DNA of 42,413 nt from Rhodospirillaceae bacterium Spongia-Bin9 (GCA_900197615.1 FZLR01000019.1:1-42413); one strand, 5' to 3'; positions 25,427 through 34,174 are shown, numbered from the stretch's first letter. Notes: generated by a model from the sequence alone, not told the origin. Made by a program: numbers and translations.

Positions 25427-25927
25427 TTACGCGGCGCCGGCCGCCGTCGCTGCCTCCCTGCCTTCGCAAATGAGCGACATGATCTCGGCGCCGAGGACGA
25501 GGTCTTCCTCCATGCCGAATTTCTGTTTCCTCAAACGCCCCAGCCGATCGACGAGGATCAGCGTCGGCGTTCCCTGCATACGATAGCGCGCCATCGTCTC
25601 GGGAAGGCCGCCGCTTTCGGACGGCGCATCGATACCGACAGGAAATCCGATCTTGTATTCGTGCAGGAATGCGGTGAGCGCGGCGCGCGTGCCCTGCGCA
25701 TCGTGGTGCTCGAACACCGTATGCAGGCCGACGACGGCCACGTCATCGCCGTTGAAGGACCGGTGCACGCGCATCGCCTGCGGCAGACCGTGGGACACGC
25801 ATCCCGGACACAGCATCTGGAACGCTTCGATCAGAACCACCTTGCCACGCAACGATTCGAGCGAGATCGGCTTATCGACATTCAGCCAATCGGCGGTTTG
25901 CAATTCAGGCGCAGCGATCGGTTTCAT
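25427..25927 (-). CDS. Thioredoxin-fold redoxin (AhpC/TSA or TlpA-like)
   Basis: 166-residue protein with the thioredoxin fold. The active site is CPGC at Cys40-Cys43 (FQMLCPGCVSHGLPQ), after the strand GKVVLIEAF. The cis-proline element is in MQGTPTLILVDRLGRL. An insertion (VFEHHDAQGTRAALTAFLHEY) lies between, as in TlpA/ResA-like and redoxin proteins. There is no signal peptide or membrane anchor, so it probably works in the cytoplasm. It could be a thiol-disulfide reductase or a peroxiredoxin-like enzyme. It is in the same orientation as the enoyl-CoA hydratase, 55 bases apart, and may share its transcript. Confidence 0.87.
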   Translation of the reverse strand: MKPIAAPELQTADWLNVDKPISLESLRGKVVLIEAFQMLCPGCVSHGLPQAMRVHRSFNGDDVAVVGLHTVFEHHDAQGTRAALTAFLHEYKIGFPVGIDAPSESGGLPETMARYRMQGTPTLILVDRLGRLRKQKFGMEEDLVLGAEIMSLICEGREAATAAGAA

Positions 25928-25982
25928 TTGCGTTATCCATCGGATTCGGAACTGTACTCGGTTCTGCGCCGCCCTGACCGCT

Positions 25983-26750
25983 TTATCGCTTCAATGCCTC
26001 GGCCAGCATCCGCGCGGGTTCGTCGCTTTCGAACGACTCGGCGAAGGCGTCGATGCTGACGGCGACCGCTTCGGTCAGGGACACCTCCTGCCACCGGTTG
26101 AGCAGCGCCTTCTGGGTGCGGACGGCAGCCGGGCCGCAGGCGAGGATCGCGCCGAGCCAGGCATCGACGGCGGCGTCGAGTTCTGCCGGCGCCGTCACTT
26201 TCTGGAGGTAGCCGATCTGCGCCGCTTCCGCGGCGCCGTATTCGCGGCCGGTCAGCAGCATTTCCCGCGCCGCGCCCCAGCCGATCAGGCCCGGCAGCAG
26301 CGCGGCCTCGATCACGCTGGGGATGCCGACGCGGACCTCCGGCATGGCGATGACCGCCGTCGTGTCGCCGGCGCGGAAATCGCAGGCCGCCGCCAGTTCG
26401 ACCGCTGCGCCCAGGCAATGGCCGCGGATCGCGGCGATGACCGGCACCGGCAGGCGGCGCACGGCGTCGATCGCTTCGTGCAGGGCGGTAATGAACGCGC
26501 GGGCGCTCGCCGGTGTCAGGCCAGCCATGACATTGACGTCGGCGCCTGCTGCGAAAGTCTCACCGCCCGCGCCGGCCAGTACCACCGCGCGCAGCCCTTC
26601 GTCCGTTTCCAGTTCCGCGCAGGCGCTCTTGAGGCCGGCGATGACGCCCAGACCGATGGCGTTGCGCTTGGCCGCCCGGTCGATGAGCAGCCGCGCCACC
26701 CGGCCGCCGTTCCGCTCCTCATAGTCGATCCGCGCGCCGCCGTCCGTCAT
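25983..26750 (-). CDS. Enoyl-CoA hydratase/isomerase family protein
   Basis: 255-residue crotonase-fold enzyme for hydration or isomerisation of acyl-CoA intermediates. The CoA/oxyanion loop is AAGADVNVM (68-75). The catalytic region is GHCLGAAVELAAACDFR with Glu118, and the second glutamate is Glu138 in AMPEVRVGIPS. So both acid positions of hydratases are kept. The usual glycine pair after the second glutamate is replaced by SVIEAALLP, common in some proteobacterial subgroups. Start Met 26750 is preferred over 26789, which adds an arginine-rich tail. It is divergent from the aldehyde dehydrogenase gene. Confidence 0.92.
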   Translation of the reverse strand: MTDGGARIDYEERNGGRVARLLIDRAAKRNAIGLGVIAGLKSACAELETDEGLRAVVLAGAGGETFAAGADVNVMAGLTPASARAFITALHEAIDAVRRLPVPVIAAIRGHCLGAAVELAAACDFRAGDTTAVIAMPEVRVGIPSVIEAALLPGLIGWGAAREMLLTGREYGAAEAAQIGYLQKVTAPAELDAAVDAWLGAILACGPAAVRTQKALLNRWQEVSLTEAVAVSIDAFAESFESDEPARMLAEALKR

Positions 26751-26943
26751 TCTGCTCTTGCCCCTCAGGATCGGCGACGGCGGTAGCACGAAGCGGGGCC
26801 GCGAAACAGGCTTTTTGCCCTGCGCCGATCCGGCCTCCCGCGGGCTGTTGGCAACCCGCGCGGGCGGACGCTATATCTGCCGCTATATTTCTGGGCGAAC
26901 GGCGCAACGCCAGTGTCACGATCAATCGCGAGGAAGCAGCAGC

Positions 26944-28377
26944 ATGTCGGCCAACAATCTGAAATTCTACATCGATGGCGCGTGGGTCGATCCGGTCGAG
27001 CCCCGGACGCTCGACGTCATCGACCCGGCGACGGAAGCGCCGTGCGGGCAGATCAGCCTGGGCTCGGCCGCCGATGTCGACAAGGCCGTGGCCGCCGCCC
27101 GCGCCGCGTTCGACGGCTATGCCGACACCAGCCGGGAGGAACGGCTCGAACTGCTGAACCGGATCGTCGAGATATACAAGAGCCGGATCGACGATCTCGG
27201 CGAGGCGATCTCGCACGAGATGGGCGCGCCGCTCGGCTTCGCCAGGAAAGTCCAGGCGCCGTCGGGCCTGGCGCACATCAAGACCGCTGGCCGGGTACTC
27301 AAGAATTATGAGTTCGAGGAGGTGCAGGGCAGCACGCTGATGCGGAGGGAGCCGGTCGGCGTCGTCGGCATGATCACACCGTGGAACTGGCCGCAGAACC
27401 AGATCGCCTGCAAGGTTGCGCCGGCACTCGCCGCGGGCTGTACCATGGTGCTCAAGCCGAGCGAGGTCGCGCCGCTCGACGCCATCATCTTCGCCGAAAT
27501 CCTCGACGAGGCCGGCGTGCCGGCCGGGGTGTTCAACCTGGTCAACGGCGACGGGCCGACGGTCGGCGAGGCCATGTCCGCCCATCCGGACATCGACATG
27601 ATGTCGTTCACCGGCTCGACCCGCGGCGGCGTCGCTGTCGCCAGGGGCGCGGCCGATACGGTCAAGCGCGTGACCCAGGAGCTCGGCGGCAAGTCGGCCA
27701 ACATCCTGCTCGACGATGCCGATATCGCCCGGGCGGTGAAGGGCGGCGTGTTCGTCTGCGCCGGCAATACCGGCCAGTCCTGCAACGCGCCGACCCGCAT
27801 GCTGGTGCCGATGGACCGGATGGCCGAGGCGGTCGAGGCCGCGCAGGCTGCGGCCGGCAAGATCGCCGTCGGCGATCCGCGCGATGAGGGCACGACCATG
27901 GGGCCGCTCGCCAGCGCCATGCAGTTCGACAAGGTCCAGGGCCTGATCGAGAAGGGCATCGAGGAGGGCGCCGAGCTGGTCGCCGGCGGCCCCGGCCGGC
28001 CCGACGGGCTGGACAGGGGCTATTATGTCCGGCCGACCGTGTTCGCCAACGTCTCCAACGACATGACGATCGCGCGCGAGGAGATTTTCGGCCCGGTGCT
28101 GTCGATCATCGGCTACAGCGACGAGGACGAGGCCGTCGCCATCGCCAACGACACGCCCTACGGCCTGTCCGGCTATGTCTCCTCGGCCGATCCGCAGCGC
28201 GCCGCCCGGGTGGCGCGCCGGCTGCGCACCGGCAACGTCCATATCAACGGCGCGATGCCCGATCTCTCTGCGGCGTTCGGCGGCTACAAACAGTCCGGCA
28301 ACGGCCGCGAATGGGGCGCCCACGGCTTCGAGGAATTCCTCGAGGTCAAGGCGATCTTCGGCGCCGACGCCGCCTGA
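26944..28377 (+). CDS. NAD(P)-dependent aldehyde dehydrogenase family protein
   Basis: 477-residue ALDH superfamily enzyme oxidising an aldehyde to the acid. Key residues are Asn148 (TPWNWP), Lys171 (KPSE), the nucleotide loop FTGSTRGG (222-229), Glu246 (TQELGGKS) and the nucleophile Cys280 (GQSCNAP). Late motifs EEIFGPVLSI and PFGGYKQSG-like FGGYKQSGNGREWG are present. The start ATG 26944 has GAGGAAGC upstream. The subfamily pattern fits broad-specificity or hydroxy-aldehyde enzymes, and the substrate is not evident. Confidence 0.95.
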   Translation: MSANNLKFYIDGAWVDPVEPRTLDVIDPATEAPCGQISLGSAADVDKAVAAARAAFDGYADTSREERLELLNRIVEIYKSRIDDLGEAISHEMGAPLGFARKVQAPSGLAHIKTAGRVLKNYEFEEVQGSTLMRREPVGVVGMITPWNWPQNQIACKVAPALAAGCTMVLKPSEVAPLDAIIFAEILDEAGVPAGVFNLVNGDGPTVGEAMSAHPDIDMMSFTGSTRGGVAVARGAADTVKRVTQELGGKSANILLDDADIARAVKGGVFVCAGNTGQSCNAPTRMLVPMDRMAEAVEAAQAAAGKIAVGDPRDEGTTMGPLASAMQFDKVQGLIEKGIEEGAELVAGGPGRPDGLDRGYYVRPTVFANVSNDMTIAREEIFGPVLSIIGYSDEDEAVAIANDTPYGLSGYVSSADPQRAARVARRLRTGNVHINGAMPDLSAAFGGYKQSGNGREWGAHGFEEFLEVKAIFGADAA

Positions 28378-28418
28378 CGGCCGGCTGGCTCAAGCCGCCC
28401 CCTCGCCGTCGGAGACGA

Positions 28419-29258
28419 TCAGCCGGCTTTCGCCGAGACCGTCCAGCAGGCGCTGCCCAGCGTCACTGCGCCGTTGCGGACATGCGGCACGAGTTTCTCG
28501 GCCAGCGCGGCCTCGGCGCGCTCGGCGAGGTCGCCGCCGGCTTCGGCGAGCAGGGCCGCCGCCGGCCCCATCTCGAGCAGGAATCGCGCCGTCTCCGGCG
28601 GCTCGCCGGGTATTTCGAGCGCGATATCCAGCGGGTCGAAGCGGCAATCGCGCCAGCCGGCGCCCTCCAGCCAGCCGGTCGCCAATGCGGGATCGGCCCA
28701 CTGGAACTGGCTCGGCTCGCCCGGCGCCGGCCGCCGCGGCAGTTCGACGAAAGCCTTGGCCGCCGACACCGGGATCATCACCCACGGGTTATCCCGCGGT
28801 TCGCGCCAGACGATGAAGACCAGCCTTGCATCCGGCGTGCATGCCCGGCGCAGGTTGGCCAGCGCCGCCGGCGTATCGCGGAAGAACATGACCCCGAAAC
28901 GGGAGAACAGGATGTCGAATGTGTCGTCCCGAAACGGGTAGTCCTGGGCGTCGCCTTCCGCGAAACACATGGTCTTGCGCCCGTTGGCCCGTTCCCACGC
29001 GCGTTCCAGCAGGGGCGGGGAAACGTCGATGCCGGCGGCCGATCCGCCGTCGCCGGCAGCTTCGGCCAGCGCCAGAGTGGTCCCGCCCGCGCCGCAGCCG
29101 ATGTCGAGGCAATGTTTGCCGGCGATATCGCCGAGTGCCGTCAGGCCGGCCTCGGTGAACGGCGTCATCATCCGCTCGATGCGGTCCTCCAGGCGCAGCC
29201 ATTTCTGCCCCTGGTCGGTCGACCAGAATTCGATCTGGTCCCGGTTCGCCTCCGCCAC
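28419..29258 (-). CDS. Class I SAM-dependent methyltransferase
   Basis: 279-residue Rossmann-fold methyltransferase. Motif I is LDIGCGAGGTTLALAEAA (51-68), followed by AGIDVSPPLLERA (acidic ribose contact), EGDAQDYPF (adenine pocket) and FDILFSRFGVMFF. The start is GTG at 29258, only two bases after the DapA-like stop, so translation is coupled. A longer frame upstream is the shadow of that gene. It is last of the three-gene set Mo-subunit / DapA-like / methyltransferase. The acceptor is unknown. Resemblance to UbiE/small-molecule methyltransferases is general only. Confidence 0.9.
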   Translation of the reverse strand: MAEANRDQIEFWSTDQGQKWLRLEDRIERMMTPFTEAGLTALGDIAGKHCLDIGCGAGGTTLALAEAAGDGGSAAGIDVSPPLLERAWERANGRKTMCFAEGDAQDYPFRDDTFDILFSRFGVMFFRDTPAALANLRRACTPDARLVFIVWREPRDNPWVMIPVSAAKAFVELPRRPAPGEPSQFQWADPALATGWLEGAGWRDCRFDPLDIALEIPGEPPETARFLLEMGPAAALLAEAGGDLAERAEAALAEKLVPHVRNGAVTLGSACWTVSAKAG

Positions 29259-29260
29259 GG

Positions 29261-30244
29261 TCAGGCGGCCCGGGCCGGGCTGTCGAGGACAAGGCCGCAG
29301 GAGTCGAAGGCCGCACGGGTCGCCGCCTTCTCCGCCTCGGTGAGCGACAGGCCGGGGCGGCGAACATGGCCGCCGGTCTGGCCGAGCAGGTCCTGCCAGT
29401 ATTTCTGGTGGCTGTGCGGCTTGCCCGGCGGGCGGGTGCCCTTGAGCGCCTTGCGAACCGGATTCAGGCTGTCGCGCACGGCGCGGGCCTTGGCGGTCTC
29501 GCCGGCGAAGGCGAGGTCGGTGTACTGGCGCATCCGCTTGTCGGCGGCGGTCTGGATCAGGTAGGGCGGCGAGGAGCAAAGGTAGAGCCGCCAGCCCAGT
29601 TCGACGACATTGTCGAACCATTCGTCTTCCGACGCTGTGCTGACCAGGATGCGGTCGCCGGCCAGTTCGGTCAGCCGGGCGTACATCTCCCGCGGCACGC
29701 TGTATTTGATCGCCACGATATTCGGCAAGTCGGCGACACGGCTGCACAATTCCGGGCTCATCAGGTAGCCGCTGTCCGGATGGCTCCACATGGCAACGGC
29801 GATATCCACCCGCTCGCAGATGTAGCGGTAATATTCGTAGACCGTATCGTCCGGATCGTTGTTGAAATGCAGCACCGGCGCGTGGACGACGATATAGGGG
29901 CAGCCGACATCCTGGGCGTGTTGCGCCAGGTCGATCGCGACATCCAGGTTCTGGTCCGAGCAGGACATGATCGTGCTGGCCGGGCCGCCTTCACATTCAT
30001 CGACGGCGATTTCCAGGCAGCGTTTGCGCTCCTCCAGCGACATGGCGAAGAACTCGCCCTGCTTGCCGGAAATGAAAAAGCCGTCGATTTCGAGGTCGTC
30101 GATCCAGTGGCGCAGGTTGCGGCGCACCGCGGCCTCGTCGACCGCGCCGTCCTCGGCGAATGGGGTCAGCGCCGCCGCCCAGATGCCCTTCATATGCTCG
30201 CGGGCATAATCCTTGGCTTCGGATTTCCGGTAGGGAAGGGCCAT
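29261..30244 (-). CDS. Atypical DapA-family (class I aldolase) lyase
   Basis: 327-residue TIM-barrel protein of the dihydrodipicolinate synthase / N-acetylneuraminate lyase superfamily. These make a Schiff base with a 2-oxo acid. The lysine is kept at Lys180 (NIVAIKYSV), and the oxo-acid loop is GKQGE at 60-64. The YNxPGRT segment, which carries the catalytic tyrosine and arginine of DapA, is replaced by WSHPDSGY (153-160). It is therefore not a lysine-pathway enzyme and may be a specialised aldolase, decarboxylase or hydratase-aldolase. It sits between an orphan Mo hydroxylase subunit (22 bases upstream) and a methyltransferase (2 bases downstream). Confidence 0.86.
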   Translation of the reverse strand: MALPYRKSEAKDYAREHMKGIWAAALTPFAEDGAVDEAAVRRNLRHWIDDLEIDGFFISGKQGEFFAMSLEERKRCLEIAVDECEGGPASTIMSCSDQNLDVAIDLAQHAQDVGCPYIVVHAPVLHFNNDPDDTVYEYYRYICERVDIAVAMWSHPDSGYLMSPELCSRVADLPNIVAIKYSVPREMYARLTELAGDRILVSTASEDEWFDNVVELGWRLYLCSSPPYLIQTAADKRMRQYTDLAFAGETAKARAVRDSLNPVRKALKGTRPPGKPHSHQKYWQDLLGQTGGHVRRPGLSLTEAEKAATRAAFDSCGLVLDSPARAA

Positions 30245-30266
30245 CCTTCTCGCTCCGCCGTTTCTG

Positions 30267-32459
30267 TCATCGGTCTCCGGCGCCGGCCCCGATGTCGGTT
30301 CGGGCGTCGCGGATTGCCTGCCAAATATGCGCAGGGGTGAAGGGCATGTCGAGATGCTTCACACCGAGCGGGCGCAGGGCGTCCAAGACGGCGCAGGCGA
30401 TCGCCGCCGGCGCGCCGATCGCGCCGGCCTCGCCGATGCCCTTGGCGCCGAGCAGGTTGGCCGGGCTCGGCGTCTCCATCCGCTCCAGCGTCACCGGCGG
30501 CATGTCGGCGGCGCGCGGGATGCCGTAGTCCATGAAGGAGCCGGTGAGCAGCTGCCCGTCCGCGTCGTAGACGATCCGCTCGATCAGCGCTTCGCCGAGA
30601 CCCTGGGCGATGCCGCCCAGCAACTGGCCCTCGGCCAGCATCGGGTTGACGACGGTTCCGGCATCGTCGACCCAGACCAGCCGCTCGACGGTCGGCACGC
30701 CGGTCTCCGGGTCGATGGCGACGGCGCAGCCGACCGCGCCGTAGCCCCAGGCTTCGCCCGCCGCGGTGTAGGTCGCATCGGCTTCGAGGCCGCCGGTTTC
30801 GCGCGCGATGGCGGCCCAATCCGGGCAATCGCCGACGGGCCGGCCGTATCGCTCTTCCGCCTGCTGCCGGAGCGCATCGCAGGCTTCGATCAGCGCACTG
30901 CCGCCGATCGGCGTGCTGCGGCTGGCCAGCGCGCCGATGGCCGTGTCCGGGGCGCGGCTGTCGCCGTGGACGACGGCGACGGTACCGGGTTCGACCCCCA
31001 GCCGTCCGCCGACGATCTGCTGGACCGCGGTGGTCCGGCCCTGGCCCTGGGCGGTTGAGCCGGTGGCCGCCGTTATCCCGCCGTCGGGACCGAGGGTCAG
31101 CCGCGCGGTCTCCCAGCCGAGGCCGGAAGGCTCGATATAGGTGATTGTGGCGCTGCCACGCAGCAGGCCGTCGTCCGCTGCCTGTCCGGTCGGGCCGGCG
31201 TCCGCCAGCAGCGCGACCGCACGGTCGTGGGCGGCGCGATAGTCGCCGCTGTCCAGCCGTTGGCCCGTCGGCGTCGTCCACGGCATGTGAGACGCAGCTA
31301 CGAAGTTGCGCCGGCGCAGCTCCTCCGGCGGCAGGTCCAGCGCCTCGGCCAGCCGTTCGATCAGCAGTTCCATGGCCAGTGCGGCTTCCGGCCGGCCGGC
31401 GCCGCGATAGATACCGACGGCCGCGCCGTGCGTCTCCATGCCTGCGGCTTCGATATCCACGGATTGGACCTTGTATGGGCCGGGCAGGATGCGCCCGGCG
31501 TTGCGCGCCGGCACGACGGCGCTGTAGGGCATCCAGGAGCCGAGCGGCGCCCGGACCGTGGCTTCCAGATGGAGCAGCGTTCCGTCGGCGGCAGCACTCA
31601 GGCTGGCCTCAACGCTCTGGCCGCGGCCCTGAGTGGCGGCGAGGAAGTCCTCGCTGCGGGTGCCGATCCATTTCACGCATCGGCCCAGCGAGCGGGCCGC
31701 GAAGGCGACCGCGATATCTTCGGGATAGAGCGAGGCCTTCATGCCGAAGGCGCCGCCGACATCCGGAGCGACGACCCGGACCCGTTCCGCGTCCAGCCCG
31801 AGGACCGCGGCAAGTTCCTCGCGCGCCCGGTGCGGCGACTGGCTGCCGAGCCAGACGGTGAGAAGGCCCGGCTCCGAAGCGGCGTCGGCGACCAGCCCGC
31901 GCGGCTCCAGCGCTGCCGGGGCGAGCAGCGGCTGGCGCAGGGACACGCTGGCCTGCGCCGCGGCGTTGCGGGTGTCCGGCGCCGCCGTGCGCCAATTCTC
32001 GAGCGCCCGGACTGCCTCCGTTCCGCCCGGTGGACCGTCTGCGGTTAGGGGCTCGATGTCGACCCAAACGGACTCTGCGGCGTCCGTTGCCGCGGCGGCG
32101 GATTCTGCCACGACCAGCGCGATCGGCGCGCCGACCGACGTTACGACATTCATCGCCAGCGCCGTCGGCGGCAGGGGCCGGATTTCCGGCATCAGCGGGT
32201 TGATCGAGGTCGGCCCGAGGCTGGCCGTATCCGCGCCGGTGAAGATGGCGGCGACGCCGGGCAGGGCGGCCGCTTCCGCCGTCTCAATCGCCGAGATCCG
32301 ACCGTGCGCCTCCGGGCTGCGCACGAAGGCGGCATGGAGGCAGCCCGCGACGCGGATATCGTCGGTAAAGCGTCCGCGGCCGGTCAGGAGCGCCCGGTCT
32401 TCGACGCGCAGGCGGGCCTGCCCGACGCCGCCGGACGATGCGGTAAGATCTTCCGACAA
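30267..32459 (-). CDS. Xanthine dehydrogenase-family molybdenum-binding subunit, orphan
   Basis: 730-residue large (molybdopterin-binding) subunit of the xanthine oxidase/CO dehydrogenase family, which hydroxylates C-H bonds of heterocycles or aldehydes. The N-terminal hammerhead domain (about 18-130) begins RLRVEDRALLTGRGRFTDD. The Mo domains have GGAFGMKASLYPED, CVKWIGTRSEDF, YRGAGRPEA and, near residue 675, KGIGEAG with the catalytic glutamate. It starts at TTG 32459. No gene for the FAD or 2Fe-2S subunit is next to it, so partners must be elsewhere or replaced. It is first of a compact operon and divergent from the MttB-family gene. Confidence 0.9.
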   Translation of the reverse strand: MSEDLTASSGGVGQARLRVEDRALLTGRGRFTDDIRVAGCLHAAFVRSPEAHGRISAIETAEAAALPGVAAIFTGADTASLGPTSINPLMPEIRPLPPTALAMNVVTSVGAPIALVVAESAAAATDAAESVWVDIEPLTADGPPGGTEAVRALENWRTAAPDTRNAAAQASVSLRQPLLAPAALEPRGLVADAASEPGLLTVWLGSQSPHRAREELAAVLGLDAERVRVVAPDVGGAFGMKASLYPEDIAVAFAARSLGRCVKWIGTRSEDFLAATQGRGQSVEASLSAAADGTLLHLEATVRAPLGSWMPYSAVVPARNAGRILPGPYKVQSVDIEAAGMETHGAAVGIYRGAGRPEAALAMELLIERLAEALDLPPEELRRRNFVAASHMPWTTPTGQRLDSGDYRAAHDRAVALLADAGPTGQAADDGLLRGSATITYIEPSGLGWETARLTLGPDGGITAATGSTAQGQGRTTAVQQIVGGRLGVEPGTVAVVHGDSRAPDTAIGALASRSTPIGGSALIEACDALRQQAEERYGRPVGDCPDWAAIARETGGLEADATYTAAGEAWGYGAVGCAVAIDPETGVPTVERLVWVDDAGTVVNPMLAEGQLLGGIAQGLGEALIERIVYDADGQLLTGSFMDYGIPRAADMPPVTLERMETPSPANLLGAKGIGEAGAIGAPAAIACAVLDALRPLGVKHLDMPFTPAHIWQAIRDARTDIGAGAGDR

Positions 32460-32498
32460 GCCGGACCCCGCCTGAGGAAATTGTCCCGGAGAATTTAA

Positions 32499-32512
32499 CC
32501 TGAATTTTCAGG
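32499..32512. promoter_or_regulatory. Inverted repeat between divergent operons, candidate operator
   Basis: CCTGAA-TT-TTCAGG, arms of six perfectly complementary bases, lies in the AT-rich part of the spacer between the Mo-subunit operon and the MttB-family gene. It could coordinate both. It is short enough to occur by chance. Confidence 0.4.
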
Positions 32513-32653
32513 CTAGCATGAGGCGGATGCCCGGTGTAGGGGTGCCGCCCGCTCGGCTACCGCGGAGGCGGAGGCCGACTTTTCGTATTGCGACCCGCGC
32601 CGGACAAAGCGCCTGACCGATCGTTCTTCCGGTGCCGATCGATGGAGGTTGCC

Positions 32654-34174
32654 ATGGCCCGACGCGCCCGGGTGGACCGCGGACGACCGGCCGCTGCAAG
32701 TGGGGCGCCGGCCTCGCCCTATATCAGGCGCCGCCTGCCGAACTTCGATTTCCTGGACGAGGAGGGGCTCCGGCGGATCGAGGCCCAGGTCGACTGGATC
32801 TTCGAAGATGTCGGCATTGCCTTCCGGGGCGATCCCGAGGCATTGCAGCTATGGCGGGAAGCCGGCGCCACAGTCGAGGACGACATGGTGCGCGGTGCGG
32901 CGGACTGGATTCGCGATCTTTGCGCAAAGGCGCCGCGCCAGTTCACCCAGCTGGCCCGCAACCCCGAACGCTCGGTCGAGATCGGCGGCGACAACCAGGT
33001 CTATGCGGCGGTCTACGGCCCACCCTTCGTGCGCGATCTCGAAGGCGGCCGGCGCTATGGCGATATCGAGAGCTTCCGGAACCTGGTGAAGCTTATCTAC
33101 ATGCACCCCAACCTGCACCACGGCAGTTTCGTGGTCTGCGAGCCCTGCGACGTGCCGGTGAGCAAGCGCCATCTCGACATGCTTCACGCGCATATGACGC
33201 TGAGCGACAAGCCACATTTCGGCGCCATCACCGAAAAAAGCCGGGCGCAGGACAGCGTCGACATGGCCGAAATCGTGTTCGGACGCGAGACGATGGACGA
33301 ACAGTGCGTCATCCTCGGCAATGTCAACACCAACTCGCCCCTGCTGGTGGACAAGGTCGTGACCGAGTCCATCCGGGCCTATTGCGGCCGGGGGCAGGGC
33401 ATCGCCGCGGCGCCGTTCATCCTCTCCGGCGCCATGGGGCCGGTCTCGACCGCTGCCTCCGTCGCCCAGGCGCTTGCCGAGGCGATGATGGTCTGCGCCT
33501 TCGCCCAGCTCGTGCGGCCGGGCGCGCCCTTCATCCTCGGCAATTTCCTGACCTCGATGTCGCTGAAATCCGGCGCGCCGACCTTCGGGATGCCCGAAGC
33601 GGTGATGTCGCACTATGCCATCGGCCAGCTTGTCAGACGAGTCGGCCTGCCCTTGCGCTGCGGCGGTTCGCTGACGGCCTCCAAGATCGAGGACGCGCAG
33701 GCGGCCTACGAATCGGCGGATTCGATGCACTCCACCGCGCTTGCCGGCGCCAACTTCGTCCTCCAGGCGGCCGGCTGGCTGGAGGGCGGGCTGTGTACCG
33801 GGTTCGAGAAGCTGATCATGGATGCCGACCGGCTCGGCGGCTACCAGAAGCTGCTGGCCGAGGGCTTCGACACCGGCGACGAGGCGTTGGCGCGCGACGC
33901 CTATGGCGAGGTCGGGCCGGGCGGCCATTTCCTGGGCTGCGGCCACACGATGCGCAACTACCGGACCGCCTTCTACGAGGCGGCGCTGTCGGACAGCGAG
34001 AATATCGAAAGCTGGACGGAGGCCGGCTCGACGGACATGCGCCGCCGCGCCCATGCGCGCTGGACCGGGATGCTGGAGGAATACACGCCGCCGCCGATGG
34101 ACGAGGCCGTACGCGAGGAACTCGACGCCTTCGTCGCAAAGCGCAAGGAAGAATTGCCCGACGCCTGGTATTGA
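32654..34174 (+). CDS. MttB-family (trimethylamine / betaine-type) corrinoid methyltransferase, non-pyrrolysine
   Basis: 506-residue TIM-barrel protein of the COG5598/MttB superfamily. Members transfer a methyl group from quaternary or tertiary amines (glycine betaine, proline betaine, carnitine and others) to a corrinoid protein. Blocks such as RRLPNFDFLDEEGLRRIEAQ, GNVNTNSPLLVDKVVTE, SGAMGPVSTAASVAQALAE and GGSLTASKIEDAQAAYES fit the family. The frame has no internal TAG, so it lacks pyrrolysine. GGAGG lies 5 bases before ATG 32654, which decides the start over 32588 and 32642. No corrinoid-protein gene is adjacent. The substrate is unknown. Confidence 0.9.
   Translation: MARRARVDRGRPAAASGAPASPYIRRRLPNFDFLDEEGLRRIEAQVDWIFEDVGIAFRGDPEALQLWREAGATVEDDMVRGAADWIRDLCAKAPRQFTQLARNPERSVEIGGDNQVYAAVYGPPFVRDLEGGRRYGDIESFRNLVKLIYMHPNLHHGSFVVCEPCDVPVSKRHLDMLHAHMTLSDKPHFGAITEKSRAQDSVDMAEIVFGRETMDEQCVILGNVNTNSPLLVDKVVTESIRAYCGRGQGIAAAPFILSGAMGPVSTAASVAQALAEAMMVCAFAQLVRPGAPFILGNFLTSMSLKSGAPTFGMPEAVMSHYAIGQLVRRVGLPLRCGGSLTASKIEDAQAAYESADSMHSTALAGANFVLQAAGWLEGGLCTGFEKLIMDADRLGGYQKLLAEGFDTGDEALARDAYGEVGPGGHFLGCGHTMRNYRTAFYEAALSDSENIESWTEAGSTDMRRRAHARWTGMLEEYTPPPMDEAVREELDAFVAKRKEELPDAWY

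Noticed and set aside
29259-29789. N-terminal extension of the SAM methyltransferase frame
   Set aside because: It overlaps the DapA-like gene in another frame and is arginine-rich. GTG 29258 gives a normal methyltransferase start.
32654-34174. Pyrrolysine-containing trimethylamine methyltransferase
   Set aside because: There is no in-frame TAG before the normal stop, so it is a non-pyrrolysine member.
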